Positions 6,846 through 13,864 of a stretch of DNA of 13,864 bases are shown one piece after another. Every line of letters starts with the position of its first letter. Position 1 is the stretch's first letter. The position numbers were made by a program, and so were the translations under genes. This DNA comes from an uncultured Sphingomonadales bacterium (GTDB taxonomy: Bacteria > Pseudomonadota > Alphaproteobacteria > Sphingomonadales > Sphingomonadaceae), in contig CAJBSR010000196.1 in the NCBI GenBank assembly GCA_903958285.1, positions 1 through 13,864 on the forward strand, written 5' to 3'. The notes under the pieces are model-generated. The model was not told the origin of the DNA and made no database searches. It saw only the letters and a list, made by a program, of their open reading frames with translations.

Positions 6846-8894
6846 ATGGGTTATCGTTTGGGTGTGGATGTCGGCGGTACGTTTACCGATCTCCTGCTGT
6901 TCGACACAGCGACCGGCGCATTTTGGCGGCACAAGACGCCATCGACGCCGCATGATTCCTCTGAAGGCATTTTGAATGGCGTGACAGCCATCTGCGCGAA
7001 TGCCGGTGTGGCCGCCAATCAGATCGACTATTTCCTGCACGGGACGACCGTTGCGACCAATGCCGTGCTGGAAGGCAAGGGCGCCAAGGTCGGCCTCGTC
7101 ACCACCGAAGGCTATCGCGACATCATGCAGATCGCGCGCAGCTTCGTGCCCGGTGGTCTGGCCGCATGGATCATCTGGCCCAAGCCACAGCCGCTGGCCG
7201 CGCTGGAGAACACCGTCACCGTCAAGGGCCGCATGAATGCGGAAGGCAAAGAAGTCCGCCCGCTCGACGAAGCCGATGTCCGCACCCAGCTGACCTATTT
7301 GAAAGGTCAGGGCGTTGAGGCGATCACGGTCAGCCTGATCAACGCCTATGCCAGCGGCGCGCACGAAGCCCGCATCGGCAAGATCGCAGCCGAAGTCCTG
7401 CCGGACATCCCCGTCTCGCTCAGCCATGAAGTCCTGCCCGAAATGCAGGAATATGAGCGGACGCTGACGACGGTTGCCAACGCCTCGGTCCGTCCGGTCG
7501 TCGGCAAATATGTGTCGAACCTGCGCAACCGCCTGGCCAAGGAAGGCATGACGGGCAAGCTGTCGCTGCTGCGGTCCGATGGCGGTCTGATGAGCGCGGC
7601 CAAGGCCGAAGAACATCCCGTCAGCATCCTGATGTCGGGTCCGGCAGGTGGCGTCACCGGCGCCATCTGGGTTGGCCGCAATGCGGGCATCAAGAACATC
7701 CTGACGCTCGACGTTGGCGGCACCAGCACAGACGTGGCTCTGATTGAAAATCTGGAGCCACGCCGTCAGCGCACGACCGAAGTCGGCCATCTCTCCGTCC
7801 GTGCCTCGGCACTCGATGTGAAGACGGTCGGCGCAGGTGGTGGCTCCATTGCTTATGTGCCGGAACTCACCCGCGCGCTGCGCGTCGGTCCGCAAAGCGC
7901 CGGTGCCGTGCCGGGGCCGGTCGCGTACGGCAAAGGCGGCGTCGCCCCGACCGTGACCGATGCCAATGTCGTCCTCGGCTATCTGCCGGAAAATCTGCTC
8001 GGCGGCACCTTCAAGCTCGACCGCGCAGGCGCCAAGGCCGCTGTCCAGACCATCGCTGACGCGCTTGGCATTGACCTGATGGCAGCCGCGCGCGGCATCA
8101 TCGACATCGTCAATGAAAACATGTTTGGCGCCTTGCGGATGATCTCCGTCCAGCAAGGCTATGCTCCGCGCGACTTCGCGTTGATGGGCTTTGGCGGGGC
8201 AGGGCCGCTGCACGTGAATGCCGTCGCCAAGCTGATGGGCAGCTGGCCCGCCATCTCTCCCGTCAGCCCCGGCGTGCTGTGTGCGCTGGGCGATGCGACG
8301 ACGCGGATGCGGACCGAAACCGCCCGCTCCTGGTCGCGTCTGGCGCAGGACACTAAGCCGGAAGATCTGGTCGCGGTGCTCGCCGAAATGGCCGAGCAGG
8401 TGACGGGCGAACTCCTGTCCGACGGTGTTCCGGCGGATGAGATCACGACCGCGTTTGAAGTCGATGTCCGCTATGCCGGACAGGCGTTTGAAGTGCCGTT
8501 GACGATCTCGGCTGATCTGCTTGCGGCGGAAGGCATTGCTGGCATTCTCGGCCGCTTTGATGAGGAGCATAAGCGCCTCTTCACCTTCAACATGGATACC
8601 CCGCATGAGATTGTGAACCTGCGGGCCGTGGCCTTGGGCCGTGCGCTTGATCTGCCTTCGCCGCCGATTGAAAAGGGGAATGGAGATCCGTCCGCGGCCA
8701 AGCTGCGGGATCACACGCTCTGGATGGACGGTCGCGAACATGCAGCGGTCATCTATGACCGGGCCCTGCTGAAGGCGGGGGACATCATCCCGGGGCCTGC
8801 CATTGTTTGCGAAATGGACTCCACGACGCTGATCGAATCCGATTGCGTCGGCACTGTCGACCACGTCGGCAACATCCTCATCAATCTGGCCTGA
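6846..8894 (+). CDS. Hydantoinase/oxoprolinase family protein, HyuA-type ATP-binding subunit
   Basis: The 682-aa protein is the ATP-binding subunit of the HyuA/ApcA/AcxA superfamily, which activates a carbonyl or amide oxygen by phosphorylation in ATP-dependent hydrolases (N-methylhydantoinase, 5-oxoprolinase, caprolactamase) and ketone carboxylases. The N-terminal domain has the phosphate-binding motif GVDVGGTFTDLLLFD (6-20) and FLHGTTVATNAVLE (63-76). A second phosphate motif LTLDVGGTSTDVAL (286-299) is followed by VGAGGGSIA (328-336), PTVTDANVVLGYL (368-380) and GFGGAGPLH (448-456). The length fits the family (about 680-700 aa). AGGGA lies upstream in the 18-base gap after the lyase gene. 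HyuB follows after 16 bases, its obligate partner. The substrate class cannot be decided from sequence. Confidence 0.92.
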   Translation: MGYRLGVDVGGTFTDLLLFDTATGAFWRHKTPSTPHDSSEGILNGVTAICANAGVAANQIDYFLHGTTVATNAVLEGKGAKVGLVTTEGYRDIMQIARSFVPGGLAAWIIWPKPQPLAALENTVTVKGRMNAEGKEVRPLDEADVRTQLTYLKGQGVEAITVSLINAYASGAHEARIGKIAAEVLPDIPVSLSHEVLPEMQEYERTLTTVANASVRPVVGKYVSNLRNRLAKEGMTGKLSLLRSDGGLMSAAKAEEHPVSILMSGPAGGVTGAIWVGRNAGIKNILTLDVGGTSTDVALIENLEPRRQRTTEVGHLSVRASALDVKTVGAGGGSIAYVPELTRALRVGPQSAGAVPGPVAYGKGGVAPTVTDANVVLGYLPENLLGGTFKLDRAGAKAAVQTIADALGIDLMAAARGIIDIVNENMFGALRMISVQQGYAPRDFALMGFGGAGPLHVNAVAKLMGSWPAISPVSPGVLCALGDATTRMRTETARSWSRLAQDTKPEDLVAVLAEMAEQVTGELLSDGVPADEITTAFEVDVRYAGQAFEVPLTISADLLAAEGIAGILGRFDEEHKRLFTFNMDTPHEIVNLRAVALGRALDLPSPPIEKGNGDPSAAKLRDHTLWMDGREHAAVIYDRALLKAGDIIPGPAIVCEMDSTTLIESDCVGTVDHVGNILINLA

Positions 8895-8910
8895 CGAAAG
8901 GGACACAACC

Positions 8911-10797
8911 ATGCCTGCAACAATCGTTCAGACCAACACGACGCCATTCAAGAAAGTGGCGATTGATCCGGTCACCCTCGACATCATGGAAAACGCGCTG
9001 CGCAATGCGCGCGTTGAAATGGATGCCACCCTTGTGCGCACCGCCATGTCGCCTGGTATCCGCGAACAGGGCGATGCCTTCCCGCTGATCGCCGATCACA
9101 CCGGCAAGATGATTGTCGGCCAGTTCGGCAGCTTCATCGGTGGCTTCCTCGACAATTATGAAGGCACGCTCGAAGACGGCGACATGATCTTCCTGTCTGA
9201 CCCTTATTCGGTCGGCGGGGCGGTGAGCCACTCTAACGACTGGCTTGTGCTGCTCCCCGTGTTCAAGGACGGCCGCCTGATCGCCTATACCTCGATGTTC
9301 GGCCATCAGTCCGACATTGGCGGCAAGGTCGTCGGCTCCATGCCGATCAACGCCCGCTCCATCTTCGAAGAAGGCGTCCGCATTCCGCCCGTTAAAATCT
9401 GGAAGAAGGGCGAGTATAATGATGATCTGATGAAGCTCGTCATGCACCAGACCCGTAAGCCGGACTGGTGTGCAGCCGATTTGAACGCGCTCATCGCGTC
9501 TTGCCGTGTGGCGGCCCGCCGTGTGGTCGAAATGGCAGAGCGCTTTGGCGATGACGTCTATGTCTCGGCCACGCAGGAGCTTCTCGCGCGCAACCACCGC
9601 GCGATGAAGACGCTGTTGTCTCAAGCCGTCAGCGAAGAGCCGGTGAGCTTTGAGGATTATATTTGCGACGACGGCATGGGCTTTGGCCCTTATCGCATCA
9701 AATGCACGATGCGCCGCGAAGGCGAAGTCGTCATCCTCGATTTCGACGGAACCGACCCGCAATCGATCGCTTCGATCAACTTCTATCTGAACGAGAACAT
9801 GTTCAAGATGTTCTTCGGCATCTACATGATCATGGTCTTCGACCCGCAGATCCTGTTCAACGACGGCTTCTACGATCTCATCGATGTCCGCATTCCAGAA
9901 GGGTCGCTCCTGAAGCCGAAATTCCCGGCAGCACTGTCGGGCCGCACCCATGCTTTGGGCCGCATCTTTGACATATTGGGCGGTCTGCTCGGTCAGAAGA
10001 CGCCGGAATTCCTGAACGCCGCTGGCTTCTCTTCGTCGCCGCATCTGTTCTATTCGGGCAATGATCAGCGTCCGGGCAAGGGCAATGCCTGGTTCCAGCT
10101 GTTCCAGATCGGCTTTGGCGGTATTCCGGGGCGTCCCTTGGGCGACGGGCCGGACGGCCACTCGCTCTGGCCGGGCTTCACCAACGTGCCCAATGAGTTT
10201 CTGGAACGTTACTTCCCGATGATCATTGAACGCTATGAGACCGAGCCGGACTCGGGCGGTGCGGGTCTGCATCGCGGCGGCAATGGTATTCACATGACAT
10301 ATCGTTTCCTGTCGGCCGGCACGATCTCCATCCATGATGACCGCTGGTTCGTGCCCCCTTGGGGCGTGAATGGCGGTGAACCCGGAAAGCGCGCGCGCAA
10401 GATCCTCGAAAAGGCGGACGGCACCCAGATCATCATCGGCAATAAGGTCGAAGATATCGATGTTCAGGTCGATGATCAGCTGCACTTCATCACATGGGGC
10501 GGCGGTGGCTGGGGCGACGCTTTGGAGCGCGACCCTGCCTTGGTCGCCAAGGAGATCACACAGGGTCTCGTGACGCCTGAAGGTGCGCGTGATTATGGCG
10601 TGGTTGTCGATGCGTCCGGCGTCGTGGATGCAGCGGCCACCGATAAGCTGCGCGCTGACATGCGTGCGTCGCGTGGCGAACTCCTGCTGTTCAACTCTGG
10701 CCCCGGCATTGAGGTGCTGCGCGCCAATTGTCTGGCAGAAACGGGCCTGCCCGCGCCTGTCCAGCCTGTGTGGCAGCATCTGGAGGCCGCAGAGTGA
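8911..10797 (+). CDS. Hydantoinase/oxoprolinase family protein, HyuB-type subunit
   Basis: The 628-aa HyuB-type catalytic partner is somewhat longer than many family members. Family features run in order: LDIMENALRNARVEMDATLV (23-42), SPGIREQGD (47-55), GDMIFLSDPYSVGG (90-103), HSND (107-110), then GHQSDIGG (131-138) and GSMPINARSIFEEGVRIPP (142-160). HSND keeps an H-x-x-D pair and GHQSDIGG an H-x-x-D-x-G-G block, both common in the family and likely metal or substrate binding. Near the C-terminus Gly-rich blocks (about 450-460, GGAGLHRGGNG; about 530-537, WGGGGWGD) are also typical. AAAGGGA lies just upstream of the ATG. No biotin carboxylase or small gamma subunit follows, unlike acetone and acetophenone carboxylase operons, which slightly favours a hydrolase or lactamase. 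The last codon overlaps the next start. Confidence 0.92.
   Translation: MPATIVQTNTTPFKKVAIDPVTLDIMENALRNARVEMDATLVRTAMSPGIREQGDAFPLIADHTGKMIVGQFGSFIGGFLDNYEGTLEDGDMIFLSDPYSVGGAVSHSNDWLVLLPVFKDGRLIAYTSMFGHQSDIGGKVVGSMPINARSIFEEGVRIPPVKIWKKGEYNDDLMKLVMHQTRKPDWCAADLNALIASCRVAARRVVEMAERFGDDVYVSATQELLARNHRAMKTLLSQAVSEEPVSFEDYICDDGMGFGPYRIKCTMRREGEVVILDFDGTDPQSIASINFYLNENMFKMFFGIYMIMVFDPQILFNDGFYDLIDVRIPEGSLLKPKFPAALSGRTHALGRIFDILGGLLGQKTPEFLNAAGFSSSPHLFYSGNDQRPGKGNAWFQLFQIGFGGIPGRPLGDGPDGHSLWPGFTNVPNEFLERYFPMIIERYETEPDSGGAGLHRGGNGIHMTYRFLSAGTISIHDDRWFVPPWGVNGGEPGKRARKILEKADGTQIIIGNKVEDIDVQVDDQLHFITWGGGGWGDALERDPALVAKEITQGLVTPEGARDYGVVVDASGVVDAAATDKLRADMRASRGELLLFNSGPGIEVLRANCLAETGLPAPVQPVWQHLEAAE
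10782..10786 (+). promoter_or_regulatory. Ribosome-binding site fixing the CoA-transferase start
   Basis: GGAGG inside the end of hyuB lies 7 nt before a GTG at 10794. This selects the GTG that overlaps the HyuB stop (GTGA) over the in-frame GTG at 10803 and over further upstream candidates inside hyuB. Confidence 0.75.
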
Positions 10798-11990
10798 CTG
10801 TTGTGAACACGGGTGCATTGAAGGACATTCGCGTTGTCGAACTCGGCCAGTTGCTGGCCGGGCCCTTTTGCGGACAATTGCTTGGCGACATGGGTGCCGA
10901 CGTGATCAAGGTCGAACCGCCGGTCACGGGCGATCCGATGCGCGAATGGGGGCAGGGCGACCAAAAGGTCCAATGGGAAGTCATCGCCCGCAATAAGCGG
11001 TCAGTGAGTGCCAATCTGCGCGTGCCCGAAGGGCAGGCGCTGGTGAAGCGGCTGATTGCGCAGGCCGATGTTCTCATCGAGAATTTCAAGCCCGGCACGA
11101 TGGAGAAATGGGGCCTTGGGCCTGACGTTCTGCTGGCGGAATTCCCCGGACTCATCATCGCGCGCATGTCCGGCTATGGGCAGACGGGCCCCTATTCCAA
11201 CCGCGCCGGCTTTGGCGGCATTGGGGAAGCGATGGGTGGCTGGCGCTATATCGTTGGGGAACCAAACCTCCCGCCCAGCCGCATGGGCGTGTCCATCGGC
11301 GACACGCTGACGGCAACCTATGGTTGCATGGGCGTGTTGGCGGCGCTGCATGAGCGGGACCGCTCCGGCAAGGGCCAGGTCATTGATGCGGCGCTTTATG
11401 AAAGCGTGCTGCAGGTGATGGAAGGGCTGGTGCCTGAATATGACCGCATGGGCCTGATCCGCGAACGCTCAGGCTCGGTGTTGAAGGGCATCGCTCCGTC
11501 CAACGTCTATAGCTGCAAGGACGGCGAGTTCATGATCGGCGCCAATAAGGACTCGCTCTGGAAGCGGCTGGCCGATGCGATGGGCCGTCCCGAATTGGGC
11601 GATGACCCGCGCTATGCGACGCATCTGGCGCGCGGCGAAAATCAGGATGAGCTGGATGCGCTCATCAACGATTGGACCAAGACGCTGACTGTTGATGACG
11701 TCGACGCGCTGATGATCGAACACTCCATCCCCGCCGGTCGCGTCTACCGTGCGCCGGACATGCTGGAAGACCCGCATTTTCAGGCGCGCGAAGCGATCAT
11801 CGAGGTGGAAACAGAACGCTTCGGCCCGCTCAAGATGCAGTCGAGCTTCCCCAAATTCTCCGCCACCCCTGGCAGTGTCCGGCGTGCAGCACCGTCCAAG
11901 GTCGGGCAGCATAATGCGGAGATTTATGGCGAGTTGCTGGGCCTTGGTGCAGCGGACCTCGATGCCATGGTTGAGAAGGGCGTGATCTAA
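10794..11990 (+). CDS. Family III CoA-transferase (CaiB/BaiF/formyl-CoA transferase type)
   Basis: The 398-aa enzyme moves CoA between acyl-CoA and a free carboxylate by way of an aspartyl anhydride. Conserved blocks are DIRVVELGQLLAGPFCGQLL (11-30), LGDMGADVIKVEPP (30-43), ADVLIENFKPGTMEKWGL (91-108) and MSGYGQTGPY (125-134). The catalytic Asp is D170 in GVSIGDTLTATYG, the position of the nucleophilic Asp in formyl-CoA transferase. GKGQVIDAALYE follows at about 205. The length is normal. Start GTG at 10794 overlaps the HyuB stop by four bases, so translation is coupled. Downstream it converges on the flavoprotein gene with overlapping stops. It probably activates the carboxylic acid made by HyuAB for cleavage by the lyase encoded in the same operon; donor and acceptor are unknown. 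Confidence 0.93.
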   Translation: MTVVNTGALKDIRVVELGQLLAGPFCGQLLGDMGADVIKVEPPVTGDPMREWGQGDQKVQWEVIARNKRSVSANLRVPEGQALVKRLIAQADVLIENFKPGTMEKWGLGPDVLLAEFPGLIIARMSGYGQTGPYSNRAGFGGIGEAMGGWRYIVGEPNLPPSRMGVSIGDTLTATYGCMGVLAALHERDRSGKGQVIDAALYESVLQVMEGLVPEYDRMGLIRERSGSVLKGIAPSNVYSCKDGEFMIGANKDSLWKRLADAMGRPELGDDPRYATHLARGENQDELDALINDWTKTLTVDDVDALMIEHSIPAGRVYRAPDMLEDPHFQAREAIIEVETERFGPLKMQSSFPKFSATPGSVRRAAPSKVGQHNAEIYGELLGLGAADLDAMVEKGVI

Positions 11991-13360
11991 ACCAGCACCT
12001 TGCCCGGATTGAGGAGGCCCATCGGATCAAAGGCCGCTTTAAGGCGGCGCATGGTGGCGATCTCATCTGTGCTGCGGGAGAGGTGGAGGAAGTCGCGCTT
12101 GTGAAGGCCAATGCCATGTTCGGCGGAGATCGATCCGTCGAGCGTCTGCGCGACTTCGTACACCGCTTCTTCCACCGCCAGCAGATCGCCCGGACCAAAG
12201 CCGCCTGCGATCAGGTGGACGTTGCCGTCGCAGACATGGCCGAAATAGATTTGCGTCGTCCCCGGCCAGCGTGCTTCTAGGGCTGCGGTGCAATTCTCCA
12301 CGAACGCGCCGATGCGGCTGGTGGGCACGCTGATGTCGAAATTGCCGACCGGGTTGAAGGCTTGGATCAGTTCCCCGCCCATGTCGCGCACCGACCAGAT
12401 GGCGCGCGTCTGCTGAACCGATTGGGCGAGCACGGCGTCCTCAGCCAGACCTTGTTCAAAGGCGGCTTCAAGGAAGGCGGACAGTTCCGCCTCGGCCTGT
12501 TCGCCAGAGGATGACACTTCGGTGATGACATAGCAGCCCGCACCAGGTGCAAGTGGTGGTGGGGCGGACTGCTTGGCGGCGGCGCGGACATAGAATTCGG
12601 GCCACATCACCTCGAATGCCGACAGGCTATCTCCCAGTCGTTCGCGCGCCAGACCAAGGAAACGTTCAACACCCGCATAGTCGGCAAAGCTGGCTAAGGA
12701 GGTTGCCACACTGCGTGGCTTGGGCGCCATGCGCAGCACGACGCGGGTGATAATGCCCAATGTCCCTTCGCTGCCTATGAAGATCTGTTTGAGATCATAG
12801 GCGGCGTTGTTCTTCAGCATCTGGTTCATCGACGAGACGATGGTGCCGTCGGCAAGTACGGCCTCCAGCCCGAGCACCATGGCGCGGGCCATGCCATAGC
12901 GCAGCACCCGGTTCCCGCCGGCATTGGTCGAAAGGTTGCCGCCGATCTGACAGGTGCCGCGCGAGCCGATATCGAGCGGAAAGAGCATGCCGGCGGCGTC
13001 CGCGGCAATCTGGATGGCTTCCAGCGGGACGCCCGCCTGCGTCGTCAGCGTCTGCGAGACGGGGTCCACCGCTTCGATCTTGTTCATCCGCTCCATCGAG
13101 ATCAGCAGCGCGCCCTCGTTCGGCACGGTCCCGCCGGTCAATCCCGTCAGCCCGCCTTGCGGCACCACGGGGATGCGATGCGCGGTTGCGATCTTCATCG
13201 CGTCCGACACCTCTTGCGTGGAACGTGGTCGGAACAATGCGAGCGGCTTGACGCCCGGCGCGGCGCGCATCAGCCAGTCGCCAAAATATTTATCGCTGAT
13301 TTCGGTTTCGGGTGGATTATGGGGGAAGGCCGCGATCAACGCGTCGAGGGCGGATGACAT
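11987..13360 (-). CDS. FAD-binding oxidoreductase, GlcD/D-2-hydroxyacid dehydrogenase type
   Basis: This 457-aa cytosolic flavoprotein of the vanillyl-alcohol-oxidase fold oxidises D-2-hydroxyacids (D-lactate, D-2-hydroxyglutarate, glycolate) in its family. The FAD-binding domain (about 38-215) has VVPQGGLTGLTGG (65-77), IGSRGTCQIGGNLSTNAGGN (131-150) and IGSEGTLGIITR (195-206). The C-terminal cap and substrate domain has the metal/substrate motif GHVCDGNVH (374-382), the catalytic EHGIG (414-418) and the closing NPGKV (451-455). GGGAG lies 9 nt before the ATG at 13360-13358. The gene is convergent with the catabolic operon (stop codons overlap by two bases) and divergent from the Rieske oxygenase. 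It may oxidise a hydroxyacid made in the same pathway; the specific acid is not readable. Confidence 0.92.
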   Translation of the reverse strand: MSSALDALIAAFPHNPPETEISDKYFGDWLMRAAPGVKPLALFRPRSTQEVSDAMKIATAHRIPVVPQGGLTGLTGGTVPNEGALLISMERMNKIEAVDPVSQTLTTQAGVPLEAIQIAADAAGMLFPLDIGSRGTCQIGGNLSTNAGGNRVLRYGMARAMVLGLEAVLADGTIVSSMNQMLKNNAAYDLKQIFIGSEGTLGIITRVVLRMAPKPRSVATSLASFADYAGVERFLGLARERLGDSLSAFEVMWPEFYVRAAAKQSAPPPLAPGAGCYVITEVSSSGEQAEAELSAFLEAAFEQGLAEDAVLAQSVQQTRAIWSVRDMGGELIQAFNPVGNFDISVPTSRIGAFVENCTAALEARWPGTTQIYFGHVCDGNVHLIAGGFGPGDLLAVEEAVYEVAQTLDGSISAEHGIGLHKRDFLHLSRSTDEIATMRRLKAAFDPMGLLNPGKVLV

Positions 13361-13422
13361 GGTGAAACTCTCCCATATTGTATGTGTCGCGTATCATTGC
13401 GCTTCCGGGAATGGAGCGTAAG
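13361..13422. promoter_or_regulatory. 62-base divergent promoter region between flavoprotein and Rieske genes
   Basis: Both genes must be driven from, or transcribed through, these 62 bases. The segment ATTGTAT at 13377-13383 matches one half of a TTGTATACA-type site, but the other half reads GTG instead of ACA. TACAAT (13382-13377, minus strand) could be a -10 for the flavoprotein, without a good -35. No full TGTATACA palindrome is present. Confidence 0.35.
13413..13416 (+). promoter_or_regulatory. Ribosome-binding site fixing the Rieske oxygenase start
   Basis: GGAG lies 6 nt before the ATG at 13423. Two other in-frame ATGs exist: 13411 has its purine run directly adjacent, and 13432 has a poorer upstream sequence. 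Confidence 0.6.
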
Positions 13423-13864
13423 ATGCAAGCCATGATATGGGAAGAGGTGAAGGCTCTTGTCGATGATCGCATCGATGACGGCTGGTTCAGCGTGCACAAA
13501 CGGGCGTTTACGGCGCAAGAGGTCTTTGACCTGGAGATGCGGCATGTCTTTGAAGGCGGCTGGGTCTTTCTCGGCGTGGCAAGCCAGTTGCCCAATCCGC
13601 ATGATTATCTGACGACCACTGTCGGCCGCGTGCCTGTCGTCGTGATGCGTGATGGGGAAGGCGCGCTTGGCGCCTATATCAACGCCTGTACGCACAAAGG
13701 CGCGCTCATCTGCCACAAGCGGACGGGCAGCGGGCGGCTGCATGTCTGCCGCTATCACAGCTGGAGCTTTGACAGCGCAGGCAAGAATGTCGCGGTCAAG
13801 GCGATGAAGGACGGCGCCTATTCGGACACGTTCAAAGCTTTTGACCGCAACCTTGTCCGCCTCG
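13423..13864 (+). CDS. Aromatic-ring-hydroxylating dioxygenase large (alpha) subunit, Rieske type (partial, C-terminus off the right edge)
   Basis: An open frame of 147 codons runs off the edge, beginning MQAMIWEEVKALVDDRIDDG. The N-terminal pattern (VDDRIDDGWFSVHKRAF, then VFEGGWVFLGVASQLPNPHDY) resembles alpha subunits of the benzoate/anthranilate/salicylate oxygenase branch. The Rieske [2Fe-2S] ligands are complete: C89-x-H91 in CTHKGA and C109-x2-H112 in CRYHSW, with 17 residues between. The mononuclear-iron catalytic domain would lie beyond the window. It would need a small subunit and a reductase, expected to the right. It likely dihydroxylates or hydroxylates an aromatic acid; the exact substrate is unknown. 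It is divergent from the flavoprotein gene. Confidence 0.9.
   Translation, partial: MQAMIWEEVKALVDDRIDDGWFSVHKRAFTAQEVFDLEMRHVFEGGWVFLGVASQLPNPHDYLTTTVGRVPVVVMRDGEGALGAYINACTHKGALICHKRTGSGRLHVCRYHSWSFDSAGKNVAVKAMKDGAYSDTFKAFDRNLVRL

Noticed and set aside
6741..8912. A 723-codon open frame on the minus strand opposite hyuA
   Set aside because: It lies entirely antisense to a gene with complete family motifs. Its openness follows from codon use that avoids TTA, CTA and TCA on the plus strand. The translation is rich in His, Arg, Gly and Asp and has no recognisable domain.
8881..10818. A 645-codon open frame on the minus strand opposite hyuB
   Set aside because: It has the same cause as the frame opposite hyuA: it mirrors the codon bias of a well-supported plus-strand gene. 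No ribosome-binding site or family motif was seen.
1..13864. CRISPR arrays, insertion sequences, tRNA genes, phage attachment sites
   Set aside because: Read for direct repeats, transposase motifs, tRNA-like cloverleaf ends and integrase genes; none was found. Gene style is uniform across the window, with no obvious recent insertion boundary.

Overview
The window looks like a chromosomal segment of a GC-rich alphaproteobacterium, most likely a sphingomonad (Sphingopyxis, Novosphingobium or Sphingobium type). This rests on the large TonB-dependent receptor with an AMA|Q signal-peptide end, the two small sphingomonad-type hypothetical genes, codon use that almost never puts TTA, CTA or TCA in frame, and the catabolic gene content. 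The placement comes from recognition, not from a database search.

Layout. (1) Positions 1-1809, minus strand: the end of a MacAB-like ABC export operon, with an HlyD-type adaptor followed one base later by an FtsX/MacB-type permease that runs off the left edge. (2) 1810-2125: a 316-base gap with two inverted repeats and a possible 23-codon micro-ORF. (3) 2129-2526, plus strand: two small hypothetical genes, 42 and 85 aa. (4) 2531-2564: a strong hairpin with a T-run on the minus side, ending the next gene. (5) 2592-5102, minus strand: an 836-aa TonB-dependent outer-membrane receptor. (6) 5103-5250: a divergent control region with two copies of the palindrome TGTATACA. (7) 5251-11990, plus strand: a tight five-gene operon encoding a GntR/FadR-type (FCD) regulator, an HMG-CoA-lyase-family enzyme, a HyuA/HyuB (hydantoinase/oxoprolinase/acetone carboxylase) pair and a family III (CaiB/BaiF) CoA-transferase. 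(8) 11987-13360, minus strand: a GlcD/D-2-hydroxyacid dehydrogenase-type flavoprotein, convergent with the operon, the stop codons overlapping. (9) 13423 to the right edge, plus strand: the N-terminal half of a benzoate-dioxygenase-like Rieske oxygenase large subunit, divergent from the flavoprotein.

How the parts may work together (inference): the receptor imports a substrate. HyuAB performs an ATP-dependent ring opening or carboxylation. The CoA-transferase activates the resulting acid, and the lyase cleaves a branched 3-hydroxyacyl-CoA to acetyl-CoA plus a keto acid. The GntR protein probably represses itself, the operon and the receptor through the TGTATACA sites. The flavoprotein and Rieske oxygenase may belong to the same or an adjoining pathway. 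I know of no characterised pathway with exactly this gene set, and the substrate cannot be read from the sequence.
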